Shown one piece after another: positions 1 through 8,836 of a DNA stretch of 34,973 nt. The position numbers and the translations under genes are program-made. The stretch is from contig JAFGRW010000123.1 of NCBI GenBank assembly GCA_016934935.1, positions 1 through 34,973 on the forward strand, given 5' to 3'. Position 1 is the first letter of the stretch. The number at the start of each line of letters is the position of its first letter. Under the pieces are notes generated by a model. The model saw only the letters and a list, made by a program, of their open reading frames with translations. It had not been told where the DNA came from and did not search any database. This stretch comes from Spirochaetota bacterium. GTDB lineage: Bacteria > Spirochaetota > UBA4802 > JAFGJZ01.

Positions 1-43
1 GCGTCGTTGTCACTCCGCGAGAGTGGTGATAAGCATGGAACAT

Positions 44-125
44 TTTCGGGCTGTTCGCCCGAAACCGTCCAAATAATCGCGCGTGAAAATTGCGCAATTG
101 TTTGGACTATGTGTTTTTTCTTTTT
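44..125 (+). terminator. Tandem hairpins with T-tract (3' end of an upstream transcript)
   Basis: Positions 44-64 form a perfect 8-bp stem (TTTCGGGC / GCCCGAAA) with a 5-nt loop. Positions 67-82 pair with 92-107 in a 16-position stem with one G-T wobble and one C-A mismatch, around a 9-nt loop. A run of T follows at 114-125. The second hairpin plus T-run is a convincing intrinsic terminator. The upstream gene or RNA lies outside the window. One reading frame from position 2 stops at TAA around 74-76 and could be the last residues of an upstream CDS, but I recognise no family in it. Confidence 0.6.
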
Positions 126-408
126 GCAAAAAATTTTAAAAAAATTATTTTTATTCCCTGATTGCATTGTAACAAAAAGACGGCAATTACCTCTTTCAGA
201 ATATGGTTATAAAATACCAGTAATTTCGAAATAGCAATTTACCTTTTACTGTTTCGTAACCGGATTTTTTTTATTGTTCTATTGTTTGCACTTGACACAT
301 ACTGCCTGTTGACTTTAAAAAATACGCGTTCGCGGTTTTGTTTTAAACAGTAATATTAATTGGTTTTTATAAATGCAATAAATCATTTATGATTTTCAGG
401 AGTTAGTT
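126..408 (+). promoter_or_regulatory. Leader and probable promoter of the bat operon
   Basis: This AT-rich stretch has no convincing gene. A TTGACA at 292-297 matches the sigma-70 -35 box exactly. A weak -10 candidate, TTTAAA (314-319), lies 16 nt downstream. The first gene has a clear Shine-Dalgarno, AGGAG, at 398-402, seven bases before its ATG at 409. The promoter call rests on the -35 box and on position; the -10 is poor. Confidence 0.35.
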
Positions 409-1392
409 ATGGATTATATCGAGATTGAGAAGCTTACGGAGCTTGCAAAAAAAGAGAACTCGGCGGTTCAGCAGCTGCGTGATGAGATACGTAAGGTTAT
501 AGTAGGTCAGGACTACTTAATTGACCGTATAATAATTGCCTTTTTGTGTGATGGTCACATACTTTTAGAGGGACTTCCCGGTTTGGCAAAAACTTTGGCT
601 GTGCGAGCGTTTGCTAAAACAATAGATTCAGACTTCGCGCGAATTCAGTTTACTCCGGATCTTTTACCGGCCGATATTCTGGGCACACAGATATACAATC
701 CAAAGACAATGGAGTTTTCCACCAAGAAGGGACCAATATTTTCGAACATAGTGCTTGCCGATGAGATAAACCGGGCTCCTGCAAAGGTTCAGTCTGCACT
801 TCTGGAGGCAATGGAAGAACGTCAGGTAACTATCGGTGACGAATCTTTTCCTTTTGCGGTTCCTTTTATGGTGCTTGCAACCGAGAACCCGATAGAGCAG
901 GAGGGTACATATCCTCTTCCAGAGGCACAGCTTGACCGCTTTTTCATGAAGTGTCTGGTGCACTATCCAACAGAAGAGGAGGAGTTCCAGGTACTTAATC
1001 GATATTCCACCATCTCGGTTGATGCCATTAAGCCGGTTATCAGCAGTGCCGAGCTTGTAAAGAAACGTGAATTTATCCAATCCATATATATTGACGAGAA
1101 GTTGCTTCGTTATATCGTATCAATTGTAAACTTTACAAGAAAACCCTCTAATCCTGATGTGGCACGCTTTCTGGAGTTTGGAGCAAGCCCAAGGGCATCA
1201 ATAGCGCTAATGAAAGCTTCTCGCTGTGTTGCGTTTATAAATGGCCGGGGATTTGTGACTCCGGAAGACATAAAAGAGATCGGTTACGATGTTTTACGCC
1301 ACCGCATAATTCTTTCTTACGAGGCCGAAGCCGAAGATGTAACAAACGAAGATGTTTGTCGAATGATATTTGACAGTGTTGAGGTTCCGTAA
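409..1392 (+). CDS. moxR: MoxR-family AAA+ ATPase
   Basis: MoxR-type AAA+ ATPase of 327 aa, a normal length for the family. It shows Walker A GLPGLAKT (residues 55-62), Walker B NIVLADE (113-119) and sensor 1 ATENP (157-161), followed by the usual helical lid. MoxR proteins are thought to act as chaperones for von Willebrand factor A (VWA) proteins, using ATP hydrolysis to assemble or activate metal- or partner-bound complexes. It is the first gene of a seven-gene run. Its TAA overlaps the next ATG by one base, which fits translational coupling. The start follows an AGGAG Shine-Dalgarno. The target is presumably the BatA/BatB VWA proteins encoded downstream; that is inference from gene order. 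Confidence 0.93.
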   Translation: MDYIEIEKLTELAKKENSAVQQLRDEIRKVIVGQDYLIDRIIIAFLCDGHILLEGLPGLAKTLAVRAFAKTIDSDFARIQFTPDLLPADILGTQIYNPKTMEFSTKKGPIFSNIVLADEINRAPAKVQSALLEAMEERQVTIGDESFPFAVPFMVLATENPIEQEGTYPLPEAQLDRFFMKCLVHYPTEEEEFQVLNRYSTISVDAIKPVISSAELVKKREFIQSIYIDEKLLRYIVSIVNFTRKPSNPDVARFLEFGASPRASIALMKASRCVAFINGRGFVTPEDIKEIGYDVLRHRIILSYEAEAEDVTNEDVCRMIFDSVEVP

Positions 1393-2216
1393 TGACTTCG
1401 TCGGCTTATCTGAAAAAAATCAGGTTTTCGATATCCAAAAAGATTAATACTGCTTTTATCGGTCAGTATCGATCGGCTTTTCGTGGTAACGGGCTTTTAT
1501 TTGATGCTATTCGTGAATACCAGCCGGGTGATGATGTAAAGAATATCGACTGGAAGGTTTCAGCCCGTATGCGGAATCTTTTTGTAAAGCAGTACCAGGA
1601 AGAGCGCGAACTGAATATAGTAATAATGATCGATATGTCGGGATCAATGGATTTCGGTTCTACCCGTACTAAAAAAGATGTTCTTATGGAGTTTACAGCT
1701 CTGCTTCTTTTTCTGGCCGAATATACCAATGATCGAGTATCAGTACTTCTTTTTACTGATGAGGTCGAGTGGTTTTTTCGCGCCAAGAGGGGGCGGCGTT
1801 ATGTGCTAAAAGTGCTGAATGACATTATCCACTTTAAGCCCAAGAACAAAAAAACAGGCATAAATGAGGCCCTTGACTTTTTGTCAAAAGTTACACGTAA
1901 AAGAAGTGTTGTGTTTATGATTTCAGATTTTATCGATAAGGCCTATGATACCCAGCTTAAAAGGGTTGTTCGAAAGCATGACTTCATTCCGGTTTCTGTC
2001 TCTGATCCGCAGGAGTCACGTCTCTCTTTTTTCGGTCTTGCGTCTTTTTATGATCTGGAAACCGATAAGGTAATTTATGCTGCCGAAACATCTTTTAACG
2101 ATGTAAATCTGAAACAGTACGGGGTGGAACCTCTCAGGCTTTCGACAGATTCATCGGTCGAACACGATGTTCTGGAATACTTTAAAAAACGTAACAAAAA
2201 GCGCCTGCATGGTTAA
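1392..2216 (+). CDS. DUF58 (VWA-like) protein of the bat operon
   Basis: A 274-aa DUF58 protein. The family signature YQPGDDV (residues 43-49) and IDWKVSAR (52-59) precedes a VWA-like fold carrying an intact metal-site motif DMSGS (81-85). No signal peptide or membrane segment is evident, so it is probably cytoplasmic. DUF58 genes almost always follow moxR, and their products are regarded as MoxR partners or clients. The ATG overlaps the moxR stop (TAATG), and the next gene begins two bases after its own stop. Its exact biochemical role is unknown in any organism I can name. Confidence 0.9.
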   Translation: MTSSAYLKKIRFSISKKINTAFIGQYRSAFRGNGLLFDAIREYQPGDDVKNIDWKVSARMRNLFVKQYQEERELNIVIMIDMSGSMDFGSTRTKKDVLMEFTALLLFLAEYTNDRVSVLLFTDEVEWFFRAKRGRRYVLKVLNDIIHFKPKNKKTGINEALDFLSKVTRKRSVVFMISDFIDKAYDTQLKRVVRKHDFIPVSVSDPQESRLSFFGLASFYDLETDKVIYAAETSFNDVNLKQYGVEPLRLSTDSSVEHDVLEYFKKRNKKRLHG

Positions 2217-2218
2217 CT

Positions 2219-3115
2219 ATGAAAAAACTTTTACTTACAATATTTATATTTTCTTCTATTTCGCTAACGGCTCAGATAAACGTATCAACCTCTGTGCAGA
2301 ACAATAGTACAAATGTTGGCATCGAAAACAGTTATACTGTCGAAATAACCTCGGAATCTCCCGACTTTAAGGTTAAAGACCCCGAAAGCACCTTCTATAC
2401 CGGAGAGAGCGAGACTGTACCTCTTTACATGATTACCGGTACCGATGTAAAGGATTACAACGAGAAGGGCGTTTTTATACGTACAATTAACTATAAAATT
2501 GTCTATTTCATTACAGGTACATACGATCTGCCCCGTCCTGTTGTCCATGATAGTGAAGATAATCCTGTAAACTTTACAGCTCCGCGTATCGAGGTTGCTC
2601 CTGTATCTAAAGAAGAGTCTTTTGCCGATATAGAACCGCCGTTCGCAAGGTCTGGAAATTATAAACGAATCATTCTTTTGATCCTTGCCTTGCTGGCTTT
2701 GGCTGTGATCATCTATTTTATTGTTCGTATTGTAAAAAAGCGAATAAGCAGACCAAAGGCAATACCGGTAATTGTTCCGGTCGAAAAATTTATGGACTCT
2801 TATAACAGGCTTCAACAAAAACAACTGCTTGAAAATGATCAAATTGAAGATTACTGTACCGAGCTTTCGATAATTTTCAGAAGATTTCTTGATGACCGTT
2901 TCAAGATGGGAGCTCTTGATCTTACAACTGACGAGATTTTCAGAGCTTGTTCTTCAGTGAATATTAACAGCACAAACGCGAACCGGTTAAAACATCTGAT
3001 GTATCTTTGGGATCTCGCGAAGTTCGCGGAAATGCGCCCTTCACGGGAAATAGTCGAAGGTAATGCAAACGAAACTCTTGATCTTGTAAAAGATCTTGAT
3101 CGGGGAGGGCAGTAA
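2219..3115 (+). CDS. Short BatD-like / DUF4381-type membrane protein
   Basis: A 298-aa protein with an N-terminal signal peptide (MKKLLLTIFIFSSISLTAQ). A beta-rich extracytoplasmic domain spans about residues 20-140, a single hydrophobic span about 150-170, and the rest is a helical cytoplasmic domain. The cytoplasmic part contains IIFRRFLDDRF and, near the end, LAKFAEMRPS, a pattern seen in the C-terminal domains of BatD and DUF4381 proteins. This topology repeats that of the longer BatD at the end of the operon on a smaller scale. Its stop overlaps the batA start (TAATG). Membership of the MoxR/Bat system is strongly supported by context; the molecular role is not known. Confidence 0.75.
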   Translation: MKKLLLTIFIFSSISLTAQINVSTSVQNNSTNVGIENSYTVEITSESPDFKVKDPESTFYTGESETVPLYMITGTDVKDYNEKGVFIRTINYKIVYFITGTYDLPRPVVHDSEDNPVNFTAPRIEVAPVSKEESFADIEPPFARSGNYKRIILLILALLALAVIIYFIVRIVKKRISRPKAIPVIVPVEKFMDSYNRLQQKQLLENDQIEDYCTELSIIFRRFLDDRFKMGALDLTTDEIFRACSSVNINSTNANRLKHLMYLWDLAKFAEMRPSREIVEGNANETLDLVKDLDRGGQ

Positions 3116-4104
3116 TGGATTTTCAATCTCCCGATTATCTGTATCTGTTTATTCCGTTTGCTATATTCACTTTATGGTATTGGATAAAAAGATTAAATGT
3201 TCGCGAACACTCTTTGCCTCTTTCGTCCGCGGATATTGTTTCAAAAAAAAGAAATTTTAAAGCATTACTTTACCCGTATATTCCTGTGCTTAGGTTTTTA
3301 TCTGCTGCTCTTATAATTTTTGCATCGGCACGACCTGGAAACGATATAAGTTACAGTGAGGTCAGTTCTTATGGTGTAGATATCATGATTGTTACGGATG
3401 TCTCTCTATCAATGCTGGGTACCGACTTTCAACCGGGTAACCGTCTTGAAGTATCCAAGACTCTTCTAAAGAGTTTTGTGGCGGACAGAACAACAGACCG
3501 GGTGGGTATGATCGTGTTTGCCGGTGAAGCTTATGTACAGTCGCCAATGACAACCGATTATAATATTTTCAACGAGCTGATTGACGAAGTCGATTTCGAT
3601 TCTGTTTCAGAAGAGGGAACTGCTATTGGTAACGCTATAGCTCTTGCTGTTGCCCGAATGAGTGATTCGGACACTGCAAGTAAAATAATGGTACTGATTA
3701 CCGATGGTTCTAACAATAGCGGAATAATCGAACCGGATACAGCAGCTCAAATTGCAGCCGAAAAGGGTATCAAAATCTATACTGTTGGAATAGGCACTAA
3801 AGGCGATTATACTATTATAATACCAAGAGGTCCAAAGGCAGGACGTTACAGAGCATCCGGTGACTATGATGAAGATGGCTTGAAAAAAATCTCCGAAATA
3901 ACCGGCGGCAAATTTTTCAGAGCAACAACCGAAACCGAATTTATGGAATATATTGAAGAGATTAACCGTCTTGAGAAGTCAAAATTTACTGTTAAACAGT
4001 ATCATGAATTTGACGGTAAGTGGATGAAGTATCTGCTTTTGGCCGCGTTCATTTTTATATTTGAGCAATTGATACGTATAGTTGTTTTCAGAAAGGTTCC
4101 GTGA
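3115..4104 (+). CDS. batA: BatA, VWA-domain membrane protein
   Basis: A 329-aa protein with two N-terminal membrane segments (about residues 8-25 and 53-72), a VWA domain and a C-terminal membrane span (about 303-325). The metal-ion-dependent adhesion site looks complete: DVSLS at 95-99, PMTTD for the conserved Thr, and LITDGS for the Asp. Bat proteins (named for Bacteroides aerotolerance) form a membrane-associated complex, and a role in envelope or oxidative stress has been proposed but is disputed in Leptospira. The start overlaps the stop of the preceding gene by one base. It is followed after 6 bases by its paralogue batB. Confidence 0.92.
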   Translation: MDFQSPDYLYLFIPFAIFTLWYWIKRLNVREHSLPLSSADIVSKKRNFKALLYPYIPVLRFLSAALIIFASARPGNDISYSEVSSYGVDIMIVTDVSLSMLGTDFQPGNRLEVSKTLLKSFVADRTTDRVGMIVFAGEAYVQSPMTTDYNIFNELIDEVDFDSVSEEGTAIGNAIALAVARMSDSDTASKIMVLITDGSNNSGIIEPDTAAQIAAEKGIKIYTVGIGTKGDYTIIIPRGPKAGRYRASGDYDEDGLKKISEITGGKFFRATTETEFMEYIEEINRLEKSKFTVKQYHEFDGKWMKYLLLAAFIFIFEQLIRIVVFRKVP

Positions 4105-4110
4105 GGTACT

Positions 4111-5112
4111 ATGAGTTTTAAAAATATTGATTATCTTTTGTGGATTATAATCTCTGGAACGTTGCTATCCCTTTTCGCAATGGCGTTTATGTTTTACCGT
4201 TTTTACGTACTAAAAACATTCTTTTCCAGAGTATCGAATATAAGATTTTTTAAAATCAGCTATTTAATACGTTCTGCAGTCATTATCTTGATAATAGCCC
4301 TCTTTGCGATTGTCGTATTAAGACCCCAGTGGGGGTTTCATATGCGCGAAAAAAACGTGAAAGGTACGGATGTCCTTGTAGCACTTGATGTAAGCCGAAG
4401 TATGAACAGCCGGGATGTAGCTGCTGACAGGTTGTCCCGGGCAAAACAGGCCATAAGGTATATCGTTGAATCGGTACCGGGAAGATCCGGTTTGATAGTT
4501 TTTGCGGGTGAAGCTTTTTTGCAATGTCCCCTGACAACCGATAAGGCCGCGTTTTCGATGTTCCTGGATTATTCGGATACAAATTCTGTTGCTCTGCAGG
4601 GTACTGATATTGGCAAGGCTCTTGATGAAGCTGAAAGGGTTTTTGAAAAAAAACAGTTAACCAATAAGGTACTTATTTTGTTATCAGATGGGGAGGATCA
4701 TGAAAAGAGTCTTGGTCCTGTTCTTTCCCGATTACAGGATAATAAAGTAACGGTGTATACTGTTGGTATTGGAACCGATGCCGGTGATCTTGTGCCTGTA
4801 GTTGATTCTGATAACGCGGGTGTGTACCTGAAAGACAGCAGTGGAAACATTGTAAAGAGTGTTCCTGACCGTAAAACCTTAAAGGATATTGCTTCACGTA
4901 CTGGTGGCGCTTTTACCGATATTTCTACTTCTTTCAGTGGATTAAAAAAAATCATAGACGCGTTAAATTCTCAAACTGCCAGTGATCAGGGATCCCGCTT
5001 TGTAAGAGAGCCGAATGATCAGTTTCAATATTTTGCCGTAATGCTTGTTATTCTGATGATTGCCGAGCTGCTGCTCAATGTATGCTGGAAAAAACAGAAT
5101 AAAAGAGGATAG
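4111..5112 (+). CDS. batB: BatB, VWA-domain membrane protein
   Basis: A 333-aa paralogue of the preceding gene with the same layout: N-terminal membrane spans (about 9-28 and 52-70), the RPQWG motif (71-75) typical of BatA/BatB just before the VWA domain, DVSRS (93-97), PLTTD and LLSDGED as metal-site elements, and a C-terminal membrane segment near residues 307-325. The VWA domain is predicted to face the periplasm or the membrane surface; I cannot settle the topology by reading alone. All metal-site residues are present, so it should bind a divalent cation like its paralogue. The downstream batC starts 5 bases after the stop. Confidence 0.92.
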   Translation: MSFKNIDYLLWIIISGTLLSLFAMAFMFYRFYVLKTFFSRVSNIRFFKISYLIRSAVIILIIALFAIVVLRPQWGFHMREKNVKGTDVLVALDVSRSMNSRDVAADRLSRAKQAIRYIVESVPGRSGLIVFAGEAFLQCPLTTDKAAFSMFLDYSDTNSVALQGTDIGKALDEAERVFEKKQLTNKVLILLSDGEDHEKSLGPVLSRLQDNKVTVYTVGIGTDAGDLVPVVDSDNAGVYLKDSSGNIVKSVPDRKTLKDIASRTGGAFTDISTSFSGLKKIIDALNSQTASDQGSRFVREPNDQFQYFAVMLVILMIAELLLNVCWKKQNKRG

Positions 5113-5117
5113 CATTT

Positions 5118-5870
5118 GTGAAAAATAAATATTTTAAAAAATTGATCTATAATCTTCGTCCACTGATAATCGTGGTATCCCTTTCGCAGCTTGCTCTTCT
5201 TGATCCGTATTTTGATTCAATGGATGAAGGTAATCGTTTATATAACGATAACAAATATACCGATGCTGACGATGCCTATAACCGCGCACTCGAATATATA
5301 CCGTCTAAAAAAGAGAAGCCCTATGTCGATTTTAATCGCGGCACTGCACAGTTTAAAGCAGGTAACTACGAGGGTGCTGTTGATTATTTTAAAAAAGCTC
5401 TTGAAAGTTCCGATGCCGATCTTCAAAAAAGAGCTTTTTATAACCTTGGAAACAGCTATTATAAAAAAGGTGATATCAAAAGTGCTCTGGAACATTATAT
5501 GAATGCGCTGAGAATTGATCCCGGGTATCAGAAGCCCAAACAGAATATAGAGGCAATTTTAAAAGAACAGAAACAGCAAAACAAACAGGATCAGCAGAAC
5601 GATCAGAATCAGGAAAAGGGCGATCAGAATAATCAGGATCAGAATAGTGATGACTCTGATAACTCCGGTCAAAATGACGGTAACTCTTCTGACGGGGAAA
5701 AGGGTGAAGAAAATAAACGCGATATGGATGGCCACAAAAAGGGAGATCATATAGAGAAAAAATTATCCAAAGAACAGATTGACAACATACTTAATCATTT
5801 TAAACAGAGACCTGTTCAAAAAGGTAAAGGGGATGGCCGTGCTGGAAGAGCTCTTGAAAAAAACTGGTAA
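5118..5870 (+). CDS. batC: BatC, tetratricopeptide-repeat protein
   Basis: A 250-aa protein starting at GTG, preceded by AGAGGA at a good distance. A hydrophobic N-terminal segment (about residues 10-28) suggests a signal or membrane anchor. Three tetratricopeptide-like repeats follow (about 30-135; for example NLGNSYYKKGDIKSALEHY). Then comes a low-complexity Gln/Asn/Asp/Ser/Gly linker (about 148-200) and a short basic tail. BatC-type proteins are TPR scaffolds of the Bat complex. The 3' end overlaps the start of batD by 38 bases in another frame. The Q/N/D-rich linker is typical of this family and is not a sign of damage. Confidence 0.85.
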   Translation: MKNKYFKKLIYNLRPLIIVVSLSQLALLDPYFDSMDEGNRLYNDNKYTDADDAYNRALEYIPSKKEKPYVDFNRGTAQFKAGNYEGAVDYFKKALESSDADLQKRAFYNLGNSYYKKGDIKSALEHYMNALRIDPGYQKPKQNIEAILKEQKQQNKQDQQNDQNQEKGDQNNQDQNSDDSDNSGQNDGNSSDGEKGEENKRDMDGHKKGDHIEKKLSKEQIDNILNHFKQRPVQKGKGDGRAGRALEKNW

Positions 5871-7527
5871 GTTTATCTTTATTCTTTTTTCTTATGGCTT
5901 GCTCTACGGTGCAGGTATCGAAACTACGCTTCAGCGTTCAGAGATATACGAGGATGAAGCTACCATCCTGGAGATAGCCGTCGAAGGTGAACGAAATGCT
6001 TCAATTACCAATATTCCTTCCAGCAAGGATATGGAAATCCAGCCTGCCGGGCAGAGCCGTTCTTTCAGTTTCGGTACGGGCGGCAGCAGTTCTTCACTGA
6101 TTTTCCGTTTCAGAATTGTTCCACGGTCGAACGGAGTCTTTACCATTCCATCCATTACTGTCGAAGCGGGTGACGGTGTATATGAATCTGAACCGCTTAA
6201 ACTTACAGTTTTAAAAGGTTCAAATCCGGCCGCGAGAAATTCGTCTCCTGTCCGTGATCCTTTCGATATGTTTTTTGAAGATCTGCGTGAACCAGAACGC
6301 CGCAAACCGCTTATTATGGCCGAAAAAAGTATCTCACGTGATATCGTTTATGCAGGAGAATCTGTTATACTTCGTTACTATATCGCTGCTGAAAACGATA
6401 TCGATGTTTTACCGGAGGCAGTTTTTAATAATCGATGGGATGGTTTTATTTTAAAACCTTTTGATGAGAACCTGCCCCAAACACCATATAATTTTTCGGG
6501 GCGAAATCTAAAAAGATATCATGTTGCCAGTTACCGATTAGTACCAACCGTTTCCGGAAATTTTAATCTAACAAATGATAATATTTCATTTATTTACAGT
6601 GATGGTGCCGCCCGATTTTCTCCAAGAATGCGTGGGTCATTACCTTTTAACGCAGAAGAGCTTGATGTTCTGCCTTTACCGCTGGAAGGCCGGCCGGAAG
6701 AGTTTTCTGGTAATATTGGAAGGTTTGATATTGATTTGGTCTCTGATAAAAATGAGACTTTTGTCGGCAATGAGGCTATTCTTATTTTTAGCGTAAGTGG
6801 CCGGGGAGAAATGTCACAACTGTCCCCTCCAACAATAAATGATAACGCTGCATTCCGTATCGTATTTGACTCGCGAGACGATAAATATCGGTTTGTTAAC
6901 GGGCAAGAGCAGGGTAGTGTTAATTTTAAATATATATTGATACCTGATAATGAGGGTAATTATACCATTGATGAAATTGCGTTCAATTTTTTTGATCCTG
7001 ATAGTGGACAATATACAGAACTTAAAACCGATCCACTCGAGTTTGTGGTCAAACCTGCACCTGCCGTAGCAGATTTTGAACAGGAGCAGACTCAGGAAAA
7101 AGAAAACGGATCAGATCTTATAATGTATGTGGGAGTCTCGTTACTTGTTGCTTCTGTTTTAGCGGCACTGATTTTTGTGTTTTACCGTGAATTATCACGT
7201 AACCGGATTCACCGTGGAGAAAAACCGGAAAAAAAATCAGGATCCAATGAAAACCCTATAACTCCGTTACCGGATGTAAAAGAGTTGGCCGGTCTTTATA
7301 TTATGCGAATCGATAATGCGTTTTCTGGTGAAGACGCCTCTCTTTGTTTCAAAGAGCTTCTTACCGCTGTAAATTTTATTTTACGTGAAAAAGATCTGCC
7401 AGCCGAAGGCATAGCAGATGTGACTAAGATACGCGATTACATGGTTAGCAGCAGATATGGCGGTGGAGAACTTGATTTTCATCTGCTCCTGGACATAAAA
7501 AAGAAAATCGTAGCCTATTTAAAATGA
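5833..7527 (+). CDS. batD: BatD, large membrane-anchored beta-domain protein
   Basis: BatD-like protein. I chose the ATG at 5833 (564 aa), because it is followed directly by a signal peptide (KKTGKFIFILFSYGLLYGAG) and preceded by a purine-rich AAAGGTAAAGGGG. The frame is also open further upstream inside batC. The extracytoplasmic part holds repeated beta-sandwich domains. A motif around RPVL-type strands (SVILRYYIAAENDID) matches BatD. One membrane span lies near residue 430-450, followed by a cytoplasmic helical tail. It closes the operon and converges with mazG, overlapping it by 9 bases. No terminator is visible between the two, so the 3' ends of both transcripts are likely to overlap. 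Confidence 0.87.
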   Translation: MAVLEELLKKTGKFIFILFSYGLLYGAGIETTLQRSEIYEDEATILEIAVEGERNASITNIPSSKDMEIQPAGQSRSFSFGTGGSSSSLIFRFRIVPRSNGVFTIPSITVEAGDGVYESEPLKLTVLKGSNPAARNSSPVRDPFDMFFEDLREPERRKPLIMAEKSISRDIVYAGESVILRYYIAAENDIDVLPEAVFNNRWDGFILKPFDENLPQTPYNFSGRNLKRYHVASYRLVPTVSGNFNLTNDNISFIYSDGAARFSPRMRGSLPFNAEELDVLPLPLEGRPEEFSGNIGRFDIDLVSDKNETFVGNEAILIFSVSGRGEMSQLSPPTINDNAAFRIVFDSRDDKYRFVNGQEQGSVNFKYILIPDNEGNYTIDEIAFNFFDPDSGQYTELKTDPLEFVVKPAPAVADFEQEQTQEKENGSDLIMYVGVSLLVASVLAALIFVFYRELSRNRIHRGEKPEKKSGSNENPITPLPDVKELAGLYIMRIDNAFSGEDASLCFKELLTAVNFILREKDLPAEGIADVTKIRDYMVSSRYGGGELDFHLLLDIKKKIVAYLK

Positions 7528-8301
7528 TGCAGGGTGGTGCTTTTTTGCTTTTTCCCACATTTTGTCTAATTGTTCCATAGTATAATCATCGAAGCTCTTT
7601 CCCGAGTTATCTACCATATCTTCGACTTTATTAAATCGGGATGTAAATTTAGCAACGGCGTTTCTTAATGACTGTTCAGGATCAATAGAGGCGAATCTCG
7701 CTATATTAACTATTGAAAAGAGTATGTCGCCGAATTCATCCTCGATTTCGGCACGGTTTCCATTTTTTACCGCCTCCTTAAGCTCTTCAAGCTCTTCTTC
7801 AAGTTTCATAACTGTATCAGAAATATCGGGGAAATCGAAACCGGCACGGGATACCTTTTCCTGTACCCTGTATGCCTTTAGTAACGCCGGCAAATGAGCC
7901 GGAACTCCCTCAAGTATCTTCTTGTCTTTCCGCTCTTTTTTCTTTATCCGCTCCCACTTGTCGGCAACTTCATCCGGGGTATCTGCAACCTCTTCTCCAA
8001 ACACATGCGGGTGTCGAGTAATGAGCTTTTGTATAATCATTTTGGCAACATCATCAATTTTAAAGGAGTTACTTACTCTGCAATGTGCGTAAACCTGGTA
8101 TAAAAGGTCTCCAAGCTCCTCTTTTAATTTGTCAGGTGATCCGCTGTCTATAGCGTCTATCACCTCGTATGTCTCTTCAATCAGGTATTTCTTAAGGCTC
8201 TGGTGTGTCTGTTTCCGGTCCCAGGGACAGCCGTTTTCACCGTGCAGGGTTTCAGCCAGTTCTTCAAGACGGTAAAGTTCTCTTTGTTCATTAAATCTCA
8301 T
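7519..8301 (-). CDS. mazG: Nucleoside triphosphate pyrophosphohydrolase MazG
   Basis: A 260-aa MazG, close to the length of the two-domain E. coli enzyme. The N-terminal signature GENGCPWDRKQTHQSL (21-36) is followed by the metal-binding EExxE (42-46) and ExxD (62-65) motifs. A second MazG repeat has LEEELEELKEA and DEFGDILFSIVNIAR (about 167-205). The enzyme hydrolyses NTPs to NMP and pyrophosphate, cleaning the nucleotide pool and, in E. coli, lowering ppGpp during starvation. It lies 143 bases downstream of the MmcQ-like gene on the same strand and overlaps batD tail to tail. Confidence 0.95.
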   Translation of the reverse strand: MRFNEQRELYRLEELAETLHGENGCPWDRKQTHQSLKKYLIEETYEVIDAIDSGSPDKLKEELGDLLYQVYAHCRVSNSFKIDDVAKMIIQKLITRHPHVFGEEVADTPDEVADKWERIKKKERKDKKILEGVPAHLPALLKAYRVQEKVSRAGFDFPDISDTVMKLEEELEELKEAVKNGNRAEIEDEFGDILFSIVNIARFASIDPEQSLRNAVAKFTSRFNKVEDMVDNSGKSFDDYTMEQLDKMWEKAKKHHPASF

Positions 8302-8444
8302 AAGATTCTCCGGAAATATCCATACAATAATAGTTTATAGCTTTTTGACTTTATGTCTGTATAACTAATCTTAAAACGGCAGGTGTTAAAGCAATTAAAA
8401 AATCATATTAAATGTTTGCAAGCTTAATAGAGAAATATCACCTT

Positions 8445-8816
8445 TTACTGAATATCCGTTATTGTAAGCTTCTCTTTTTTTGTAAGAGAAGAAAATACAA
8501 GATTATAAGAGTGGTCAATTAACTCCTTAAGCAGATTGTCAGATACGTCATGCGAAGATTTGTCAGAAGTGGTAACCGTATTCCAGTGGCGTTTATTCAT
8601 ATGATATCCTTCTGTTATGGAAGGGTAATCTCGTCTTAACAGCTGTGAGCGGTCAGGATCGCATTTAAGATTAATTTTTACAGGCGTATTCGTCAAAGAT
8701 ATCAAAGCGTACATCTTTGAACCTGTTTTTATGACTAGTGTAGTCTCATCAAAAGGGAAGTCTTCCCATGATCCCGGTTTTTGTGAGCAGTAGAGCCTGA
8801 TGTCAGAAATATCCAA
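8445..8816 (-). CDS. MmcQ/YjbR family protein
   Basis: A 123-aa protein of the MmcQ/YjbR family, full length. The family hallmarks are visible: CSQKPGSWEDFPFDE near the N-terminus, KMYALISL, LKCDP, and YHMNKRHWNTV with LIDHSY near the end. The fold resembles a CyaY-like double wing and the proteins are sometimes labelled DNA-binding; the physiological role is not established. The start appears to be TTG at 8816, with a good AGGAG about seven bases upstream; no ATG in frame is better placed. It follows the FecR-domain lipoprotein gene by 20 bases, suggesting co-transcription. Confidence 0.88.
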   Translation of the reverse strand: MDISDIRLYCSQKPGSWEDFPFDETTLVIKTGSKMYALISLTNTPVKINLKCDPDRSQLLRRDYPSITEGYHMNKRHWNTVTTSDKSSHDVSDNLLKELIDHSYNLVFSSLTKKEKLTITDIQ

Positions 8817-8836
8817 AAAAATCTCCTGATGCGGAT

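Noticed and set aside
7..234. Open frame of 75 codons at the window start
   Set aside because: It runs through two strong hairpins and a T-tract, is of low complexity at its end, has no Shine-Dalgarno and resembles no family.
5191..5502. Second plus-strand reading frame inside batC
   Set aside because: It is a shifted shadow of the TPR region with no start signal or recognisable domain.
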